Shown in pieces: positions 1-6,957 of a DNA stretch of 11,515 nucleotides. The position numbers and the translations under genes are program-made. Under the pieces are notes generated by a model that was not told the origin of the DNA, ran no database searches, and saw only the letters and a program-made list of their open reading frames with translations. This stretch comes from Hymenoscyphus infarciens (lineage: Eukaryota > Ascomycota > Leotiomycetes > Helotiales > Helotiaceae): contig LLCB01000712.1 in the NCBI GenBank assembly GCA_001414345.1, positions 1 to 11,515 of the forward strand, written 5' to 3'. How positions within the stretch are numbered: the first letter of the stretch is position 1; each line of letters begins with the position of its first letter.

Positions 1-56
1 GGGTGTGGGCAGGGGACGGGGAATTGGAGATCCGGATACTGTCTGTATAAACTTAC

Positions 57-349
57 CGATGGGATACGAAGTACTGAATCTGAATTTGAGGCGGAAGGTT
101 TTGTTCATGTAGATTGGGTTGGCGTCGAGGACTTGGATGTCGAGGAGCCATTCTTGGAAACCCTCGGCCGTTACGAGGGTGATTCCTGGTGGGAGGTTGC
201 CATGGATCTGCGAAAGGTTGTTAGGAATTGTTTTGTTGAGGAGAGAAATGGGACAGAGGAGATAGAGAGGAGATAGAGAGGAGATAGAGAGGGTCTGCGA
301 CGCGAACCTTGGCCAACTCCTTTCCTAATCGCTTTGTTGCGAATGCCAT
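57..349 (-). CDS. Ubiquitin-conjugating enzyme E2, UBE2W/Ubc16-like, 5' part
   Basis: Partial gene; the 3' exons lie beyond the left edge. Exon 1 is 349-308 (starts MAFATKRLGKELAK) and exon 2 is 207-57 (starts IHGNLPPGITLV, ends FRFSTSYPI plus one base). Together they give 64 residues matching the N-terminal helix and first beta strands of an E2 fold, including the L-P-P-G-I and EWLLDIQVLD segments typical of fungal UBE2W-like enzymes. Intron 1 (307-208, 100 bp) has a CTAAC branch site and a CGCAG acceptor but an atypical GTTCGC donor. Intron 2 starts at 56 with a clean GTAAGT and runs off the window. The catalytic Cys would be downstream, so activity cannot be judged. The start is chosen by family resemblance: the frame stays open upstream to 478, but that part is simple repeat (Thr run). 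Human UBE2W attaches ubiquitin to protein N-termini; the same role here is inference. The gene is divergent from the deubiquitinase gene at 1556. Confidence 0.82.
255..287. repeat. 11-bp tandem repeat (x3) inside E2 intron 1
   Basis: Three exact copies of AGAGGAGATAG on the plus strand. On the transcribed strand this makes the intron strongly pyrimidine-rich between the donor and the CTAAC branch site. Copy number is likely to vary between strains. Confidence 0.9.
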
Positions 350-354
350 GGCGG

Positions 355-411
355 TTGTAGTTGTAGTTGTAGCACCACGGGTGAGTTGTAGGCGATGCGA
401 TGCGATGCGAT
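355..411. repeat. Short simple repeats just upstream of the E2 start
   Basis: (TTGTAG)3 at 355-372 and (GCGAT)4 at 392-411 lie immediately 5' of the chosen E2 start codon, probably in its 5' leader. Read in the E2 frame, the first gives a run of Thr, which makes an upstream start unlikely. Confidence 0.85.
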
Positions 412-463
412 GGGGAGGAAAGCTATAGGTAAGCTGCCTTGGAGGGGCTGAGATGAAGTAGAT

Positions 464-503
464 CAGATCAGTCTGCACTTCAGATCAGTCTGCACTTCAG
501 ATC
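464..503. repeat. 17-bp perfect tandem duplication in the E2 promoter region
   Basis: CAGATCAGTCTGCACTT occurs twice back to back (464-480 and 481-497), followed by a partial third copy CAGATC (498-503). It lies 115-155 bp upstream of the E2 start codon. Whether it binds a factor is unknown. Confidence 0.9.
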
Positions 504-633
504 GTTGTCTAGAGGGAAAGTGTTGGTTGTTGGTGCACTTTAGGTCCAGGTGATCTTTGGTAGGTGCAGGTGTGTACAGGTGTGGTACTAGTATGGTGGT
601 ATAGGGTATGGACTACTTGTAGATCTAGAAGGA

Positions 634-663
634 GGCTGTGGCTGTGGCTGTGGCTGTGGCTGT
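634..663. repeat. (GGCTGT)5 microsatellite
   Basis: Five exact GGCTGT units in the intergenic region between the E2 and deubiquitinase genes. An open plus-strand frame across it (564-758) is only the repeat read through and is not considered a gene. Confidence 0.9.
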
Positions 664-1425
664 TGAGCCAAAAAGCGGGGAAACGTCGGTTAAACAGTCA
701 TTCCCCCCTACCTACCTACTGTACTACTCAATATTGTCCCAGAAAGGTAAGAGAATAGGACTTTATTAGACCAAGTCTTTGGAATGTTTACCTTGAATTA
801 TAGTTTCACGCGCTTCTTGCATCTGGCTTCTTTCTACTTTTCTACTTTTCTACCTTCCTACATTCAATTGGTCCAATACTAGTACATCTCTCTCCAGCCG
901 ACAGACTGTGGGTGAACCCCTCCTGCAACTTGCCGTGAGTGACGCGTATGCTAGCTGACCTCTCTAGATGCGGCGCTTAAGATACAAAAACACCTTTGAC
1001 TCTCTCCTCTATACTTTCCAACTTTTCTCCCTTCAAATCATTATTCCCTTCCTTTACTACAATCTGGAATTTCAACCTTCTTTACTCGCTCGTTCTTCCA
1101 GACGCCGTCAGATTCGTGGTACCTACTAGTACTATATGCTGGATACTTGACATTGCCACAGTGGCTGAAGCGGCGTGTTTGTATCGATAGGACTAGCCAA
1201 GTCAAGGGGAAGCAATCAACCTGGTCTCCTTCCAACCTGTTGCCTACAATACTACCTTACACTACTGCGTACTGCGCTTTTCCCTCCTCCGATTTATCTA
1301 CATCCTCTCTCCCCTCCATTGATCTACCAACCCCTTCGTCTACTGGAAATACATACCACAATTCCACCTACGAACCCTACGAACCCCCGCCATTCACAGC
1401 TTGGCAGATCACCCTGAATGACCTC

Positions 1426-1548
1426 ATGCGAAAAACAACAATAGCTTTCAAAACAACCTCCCGAAAAACCATTGCACAAGTCCTGCTTGTGCTTCCGAAA
1501 CAGAGAGCCCTTGAGCTTCTGTCTCAGCCCAAAACAATCCTCGATTAA
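1426..1548 (+). CDS. Possible upstream ORF (40 codons) in the deubiquitinase leader
   Basis: An ATG at 1426 opens a 40-codon frame (starts MRKTTIAFKTTSRK, ends QPKTILD) that stops at 1546-1548, seven bases before the deubiquitinase ATG. A second small frame, ATG at 1418 with stop at 1442-1444 (8 codons), overlaps its start in another frame. If the mRNA leader begins upstream of 1418, both would lie on the ribosome's path and could reduce main-ORF translation. The peptide has no recognised family and may not be made. A leader start downstream of 1426 would remove the case. Confidence 0.3.
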   Translation: MRKTTIAFKTTSRKTIAQVLLVLPKQRALELLSQPKTILD

Positions 1549-1555
1549 TCTCAAA

Positions 1556-4466
1556 ATGGTCACCCGAAAGCCCCTCCCAGAAGGTCACAATCCCGCCTCT
1601 TTACCGTATCCTGTTACACCAATCTCGACGGAAAACCCCCAGTCTTTCACACCACAACAAACACAAGAAGAAAGCCGAGCTTCAAGGGCAAATTTGCAGG
1701 ATGAGGACCCGAATGTTTGGGGGGAAGGTCTAGAAAACCAAAGCAATTCTGGGAATGGAGGCTCGAAACCAAAGGATATTCCGGATGCTCTACGAGTTGG
1801 GCCAGCAGGTCGCTCGAATACAAGCTCGCAATCTTCTTTACGACCAGATACAGCCTCTACGAATCCTTTTTTGAGAAAACAGGTCCGGAATGTGGAAGGG
1901 AAAGAGAGTAGTGCAGATGTTTGGGGTGAAGCTCCTCAAAGGTCCGGCCCACCTTCTACGGCACCTCCACCGATTCCTTCTGGTCAATATCAAGGCAAGT
2001 TTTACCAGTATACGGCATCTTATGTTTCATCTGCTAACCTCTAATACAGCTCCTACACAAGGATTATCCGAGTTATCCGTCTCAGATTCGAGTACAAATC
2101 CATGGCAACCTGCGATAGGAGATAAATCGAAAATGCAACCCCCTCCAATTCCAACAATTCAGAGGGAAGATTCTGGGAATGAAGCATGGTCTACTGCTCC
2201 TCCAGCCAAACAAACATCTGGGATTTCTTCTTCCGATTCATCACAACAGTCAGTTTTGGTAGATATAGAGGAACCCGATTCACCTGCTTGGGATGAAGAT
2301 GAAGCGTCTCCGATTATCCACGAAATGCCGGTAAACAATGGGAAAGAATCGAAACAAATTTCTGATGATCGACATGCCTGGGATGACGATGAGGGTCATA
2401 GTCCAAAACGAGGAGAAGCTACCTCAAGTCGATTGGAAGTTCAGGATGATCCTTCTCAGCCAGGGGAAGGGTGGAATATCATAGATCATGAAACTGTGGC
2501 AAGCGGTGCCCAGCAAAGCGGAATAGTAACAGTGGATGGACATGCACCACTACCACCATACGAGGAACGAGAAGAACAGGCTCCAGCACTTCCTCCGAGA
2601 AGATCACAGGAGATTCCAGATCGTCCACCTCAACCAGAAGAGCAGCCGCCTGAACAATCACCCAGGCCCCCTCAGCAGCCCCAGAGGCCAACAATAATTA
2701 CCGGAGCCTCGACTACAACTTCGGTCGTCTCAAATGCAGCTCCTACATCTGCTGTTCAGCGGCAAAAGAAGGAAACATACGAGATCAAAAAGATCACTTG
2801 GCATGATGTCAACGCGGAGCAAAACCCTCGCATTTCTCCCATATTGGTACAAAATGCAAATGGGCCTTGTCCTCTGCTGGCACTTGTCAATGCTTTGACT
2901 TTGTCAACACCCGCCAATGTCGAGACAGCACTGGTTGAAACACTTCGATCCCGTGAGCAGGTTAGCTTGGGATTATTGTTGGATGCTGTTTTTGACGAGT
3001 TAATGTCTGGACGGCGTGGTGATGCTGCTCAGGAACTACCAGATGTCAGCGATTTATACTCGTTCCTCATCACACTTCATACCGGAATGAACGTAAATCC
3101 TCGGTTCTTCCCACCAACAGCGTCAAAATCTCCTAATGATCCTCGGAATTCCATGTCGCATGTCCATCCTAGCGCACGCGAAGGCGCCATACCTGGGACA
3201 TTTGAAGAGACCCGAGAGATGAGACTCTACAGCACGTTTTCCATACCTTTAATCCATGGATGGATTCCGGAAAGAGATTCTCCAGCTTTTACTGCACTTT
3301 CTCGCTCCGCCAAGTCGTATGAAGACTCTCAGAATTTAATGTTTAATGAGGAGGGTCTGGAGGATAAATTAAACCGTGAAGGTTTGAGTTTTGAGGAGCA
3401 GGCAACTCTTGAAGATATTGCTACCATCAAAGCGTTCTTTTCCAGCAATCCTACGCAGCTCACCAAGTTCGGCTTAGAAACTATCACAACCTCAGTGGCA
3501 CCTGGAGCTGTTGCCATCCTCTTCCGTAACGATCACTTCTCAACTCTATACCGACATCCACAAACTCTACAACTTCTTCAGCTCGTAACCGATATGGGTT
3601 ACGCCGGTCACGAAGAAGTGGTTTGGGAATCCCTGATCGATGTCAACGGAGAGAATGCGGAATTCTTCTCAGGGGACTTCAGACTAGTTGGAGGCGCACC
3701 CGCAACTCCCTCTCACTCTACAACCCACGAATCTGGGGATGGCTGGAATACCGTACCTGTCCGTCGATCCTCAGCCATACCAACTTCCTCGGGTCATCTA
3801 CGCACACCAAGTTCAATCTCCAACCATCACAATTCCATCTCAGAACCTCCCCATAGTCCAAACATCGAACAAGAAGACCACGATCTAGCACTTGCTCTCC
3901 AACTACAAGAAGAAGAAGAACAACGTCACGAACAGGAAGTCGCTCGACGGCGAAGAGAAACAGAATTATCACAACAATACATCGAGCAATCGAACCAAGG
4001 AAACGTGCCTGTAATTAGGGGCAGGGGAGGATCAATCCGCAGCCGAGGTTCAGGAGGTCCAACTAGAGGCGCGTCCGCTCGAGGAGGAGCAGGCAGAGGA
4101 ACAGCACCCGAAAATCGGCCTCTTATCCCACTGCGGAGGAATAATCAAACACAAGCACCACCACCAGCAACCGATCCAGAAGCTGGCATCGATGCGCCGC
4201 CTCCGAGTTATGAACATGCTGCTAACCAGCCGCCATACACGCCCACTGCCGATCATCCGGCGCATCCCCAGTCTAGTCCTAATCAGTTGAGACCTAACCC
4301 GCCGCCGAATACAGGACGCAGAACGAGTACGGGTCCGATGTATCAACAGTCTGCGGGGAGGGGACAGCCTATGGGGAGGGGAAGAGGGTGGGTTGGTGGG
4401 CCGCAGATGCAGCCGCAGCAGCAACAGCAACCACAGGGGAGGGAGAAGGATTGTGTAGTTATGTGA
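1556..4466 (+). CDS. MINDY-family deubiquitinase (DUF544), 951 aa, one GC-AG intron
   Basis: Exons 1556-1994 and 2050-4466 encode 951 residues. Residues 1-385 are disordered, acidic and Pro-rich, with repeated Trp motifs (W55, W123, W165, W193, W227, W257, W288). About 386-690 is the MINDY catalytic domain: Gln414 and Cys420 in QNANGPCPLL, and His642 in FRNDHFSTLYRH, match the family's oxyanion Gln, nucleophile and general base. The domain closes with VWESLIDVNG and FFSGDFRLV. A MIU/UIM-like ubiquitin-binding helix sits at 758-770 (DLALALQLQEEEE). The tail has RG/RGG boxes (about 803-828 and 916-926), a PPSY motif (864-867), a Gln tract (about 934-941) and a terminal CVVM that fits a CaaX prenylation box. 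Characterised MINDY enzymes trim Lys48-linked ubiquitin chains; that specificity here is inference. ATG 1556 has a good context (CTCAAAATGG), and no in-frame ATG is seen between 1472 and it. All key residues are present, so it is probably active. Confidence 0.93.
1995..2049 (+). other. GC-AG intron (55 bp) of the deubiquitinase gene
   Basis: The donor is AG|GCAAGT, the exact consensus of the rare GC-AG class. The branch site is GCTAAC (about 2032-2037) and the acceptor ATACAG ends at 2049. The exon phases join as G|CT (Ala147) and keep the frame. The nearby GT dinucleotides (in AAGTTTTA and CCAGTATA) have the wrong phase for this acceptor. Unspliced, the frame stops at 2042-2044. Confidence 0.88.
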
Positions 4467-4760
4467 GAAACAGTAGTTGGGTCTGCTCGTATGATAGGAG
4501 TTATAGTTGTTTGGGCGTTTTTACATACTGCGTGAGCGATGGTTTTTTGGAGTTTTTTTTTCTTCTTTGTGGGAGGATGTTTATGAATTGATGCGATGAG
4601 GTTATGAATGAGCGATTGTTTTTTCCATCTTTGTATTTTTAGCGGGATTTTTTTTTTCTCTTTGCTTTTTTTTCGGTGTTTTTCTTTTTTTGGATAGGGA
4701 TAGGGATAGGGATAGGGATGGGGATAGAGGATAAATGGAAGAGAGAGGAGAATAAAATAC
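4467..4760 (+). terminator. 3' flank of the deubiquitinase gene with T tracts and AATAAA
   Basis: Repeated T runs (about 4543-4562, 4648-4672 and 4681-4691) are followed by AATAAA at 4751-4756, a plausible polyadenylation signal 285 bp after the stop codon. A nearer weak site may be used instead. Composition changes to RIP-type A+T-rich DNA at about the same point, so the 3' end sits at the island border. Confidence 0.45.
4692..4715. repeat. (GGATAG)4 microsatellite, telomere-like
   Basis: Four exact GGATAG units, with an imperfect extension to about 4727. Written as TAGGGA it differs by one base per unit from a rotation of the fungal telomere repeat TTAGGG (TAGGGT), but it is short and internal, so a simple microsatellite is the likelier reading. 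Confidence 0.85.
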
Positions 4761-5700
4761 TTTCGCTTTTTACTACTTAAGTTTTCTATACTCTATTTTC
4801 TTTTCCTACTACTAAATAACTATCTCTTCAGCTATTCTTATACTCTACGTATAGACATAATCAGTTGTCTAATCAGAAACCACTCTTATTTAGAGTAGTT
4901 TTAGACTAAAAGCTAGGTATCTTTAAACTACGATACTACTAAACTAGTTTAGAAGTGCTAAGATATTAAAATCTAAATTAAAGCTATTTATACTTCTTAC
5001 TTTATATATAGCAGAGATATATCTCTTTCTATCTCTTTGTTTAATCTCTCTCGCTCTCTTTTTTTATATAGTATTATATATTATTTAAAGAATTCTAGTA
5101 GTGAAAAAGAGACCTAAAAACGTAATTAGTTTTAAATAATTTAGAGGTAAAAGTAGCAAAGATAAGCGTAGAGAAGTAATATAATAGTATAAACTTAGAA
5201 ACGTTTATTACTACTAATAGATTCTTATATAATTACTCTATCTTATCTATAAGTAGTCTTTTATATACTAATATATATATATATATAGAAGTTAGTATAT
5301 ATAACGTACTTCTAGAAAGCTTACTTATATATAGAATATTTAATATAAGAAATAACATTAAGTTATTCTTTATAATATTCTCTTTCTTTTTACTATTATT
5401 ACTATTATTACTTTTTATATCTATAAGATTAACTTTCTTCTTAAGAAACTTAAGATTATACTTATTATTAAGAAATACGTCTACTAGAGCTCGAAATATA
5501 AGATTAGAACTATATTATATAAAAACCCCTTAGAGTATAAGAAGAGCTAAAGAGATAGTATATTTCCTAGTATTTATAGAGAACGTATAAGTGAGTATTA
5601 AGAAAGAAGAACTAAGAAGCGAGATCTAAGAATTAAGAAACGAGCTGATAATTAAATAGAGATTGAGAAAGACTAAGGCGAGGAGAAAGTTAGAATAAAA
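4740..5700. repeat. RIP-mutated A+T-rich island, probable dead mobile element
   Basis: By hand count this roughly 960-base stretch has about 15 CpA or TpG dinucleotides. From 5158 to 5590 there is only one (5356-5357). TpA is very frequent, including a TA run near 5271-5286. CpG and other C-containing steps survive. That pattern (loss of CpA/TpG, gain of TpA) is the product of repeat-induced point mutation, which targets duplicated DNA in Pezizomycotina, so the stretch is best read as a degraded transposon or other repeat. No transposase or reverse transcriptase motif can be recovered by eye, so its class is unknown. Normal dinucleotide use returns abruptly near 5700. Confidence 0.8.
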
Positions 5701-6957
5701 AAGTCTTTGAATATTAGTGACTAGACTGAACTAATACCAAATCCACCTATCTGTTAATCTCAACGACGTAGTCTCTGAGCTAGCTTGAGTTTGTAGCTCA
5801 AACCCAACTATAGAGGCCATCTAGTAATTCAATCTGTTCTGAAGTTGGAAAACTTTTTAAAACACGCTTTGAATTATTCACCCTGCTACGTCAAACAAGA
5901 TTCCCACAGGCAAAGAGCAATGTTCCCTGGAAACGACGGAAACAATTCACTCAGGCTCTGGGAACAACAAACTCACGCTTTCAGTCGTAAGGGGGTAAAT
6001 TGCTTGGTAAGCCAGTACAGCAAAGTATCAAAGTCGTCCTGCTAAGATGGTTCACTACACAACGCGCTTAATGTGCACCTCGCTCGCAAGTGAACACGGT
6101 AGCTAGAAGGATTAGAAACAACACAGCATTACAAGACTTCAAACCTCTCTACTCTACAAAGACTTACACTTCAAACGTCACGTGAAACTTTACAAAACGG
6201 GGAGTGAACAATATACTGTCGATATCTTGCTACTGCCGAATTCAATTTTTCTTTCGAACTTAAACTAACACTTCTATTTAGATGTTGTCATATTTCTATC
6301 TTTTGAACTTCATACAGCTCTAAGCAATTGAGGGAAGTGCCATATATAGTCAAGCTTAATAACCCACGAGACTGTTATTGGGGGTCCTGGTGTTTCGATG
6401 GTGAAGCCATGGGTAATGTTTAAGTGTTTAGGTAGTTACTGTGAGTGCTTTTAAAGACTCCAGGTTGTAGCCATGAATCGTTTGTGAGAGACCTAGGGGT
6501 GAAGCAAGCGTGCCTTGATCTACAAACACCATAACCAAAGTCCTCGCAAGTAAACAGCTGGAAGAATTAAGAAACCAGTTCTACCGAGATAAATTATAAG
6601 CTAGGAAGTTTTCGGGTACAAAGCCGAGAATGAAGCTTTGGATGCCTAGTACAAAGCGAGGGGTGGAACTAGACCTCCCTGGTACATCACCATTGACTCG
6701 CCACACTTGAAATCTTGAAATTTCATAATATAGACATCCGATCTATATGGATATTGTTACATTACCCTCGCTCACCCCATGTACCCTTCAGAAACCCAAA
6801 ACTCCATGAACCATATCTCAAAAGTCCGATTCCCTTACCCTCCTGGCCCTTGACACCATCAACACAAAACCAGAAAACAGAGTACTATAACGCCTTCCCT
6901 CCATATCAATCACATACCTTAAGAAATCCCGAGCGTACTTGATGTCGAAAGCATCAA
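5701..6957. other. Gene-free interval between the RIP island and the caspase-like gene
   Basis: Composition is normal and dinucleotide use is not RIP-like. Open frames at 5845-6045 and 6715-6942 have no recognisable domain, no splice context and low-complexity translations; I do not call them. I found no tRNA or 5S rRNA signals on either strand. It holds diverged short direct repeats (see 6083-6120 and 6543-6577, and two GTACAAAG-led copies near 6617 and 6649), suggesting an old non-coding repeat or a degraded element end. Its right end must contain the 3' UTR of the caspase-like gene. Confidence 0.55.
6083..6577. repeat. Diverged direct repeat pair, about 36 bp each
   Basis: Copy A (6083-6120) begins CTCGCAAGTGAAC and ends GATTAGAAACA. 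Copy B (6543-6577) begins CTCGCAAGTAAAC and ends AATTAAGAAACCA. They align with a few substitutions and a short gap over AGCTAGAAGG / AGCTGGAAGA. The span given covers both copies and the 420 bp between. They could be remnants of the same repeat family. Confidence 0.5.

Larger units (their letters stand above)
350..1555. promoter_or_regulatory. Shared divergent intergenic region (E2 / deubiquitinase)
   Basis: About 1.2 kb holding the promoters and 5' leaders of both flanking genes. Toward the deubiquitinase it becomes pyrimidine-rich: repeated TTCTAC-type units near 833-860 and CT-rich stretches at about 1000-1080. Such tracts are common around fungal transcription starts. I see no convincing TATA box or tRNA and no credible coding exon. 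The open frames at 996-1190, 1147-1548 and 1175-1417 lack family resemblance. Transcription start points cannot be set from sequence alone. Confidence 0.6.

Noticed and set aside
1147..1548. 133-codon open frame just upstream of the deubiquitinase
   Set aside because: The listed start is not an ATG and the translation is low-complexity without family resemblance. Only the ATG-initiated part from 1426 is kept, as a possible uORF.
1890..2048. Start of the long deubiquitinase frame at ATG 1890
   Set aside because: That segment is out of frame with the well-supported exon 1 and overlaps the intron. Splicing 1994 to 2050 joins two compositionally matching halves, so 1890 is not the start.
5488..5724. 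Degraded coding frame with CAA-to-TAA type stops in the RIP island
   Set aside because: Four internal stops in about 79 codons is roughly what random DNA this A+T-rich would give, and no protein motif is recognisable, so it is not called as a pseudogene.
5775..5815. Small inverted repeat TTGAG / CTCAA resembling a tRNA arm
   Set aside because: The stem is only five pairs and no acceptor or T-arm with a GGTTCGA-like box is present, so no tRNA is called.
5845..6045. 66-codon plus-strand frame in the gene-free interval
   Set aside because: It has no domain, a stop-limited short length and no splice or promoter context. It is likely a chance frame.
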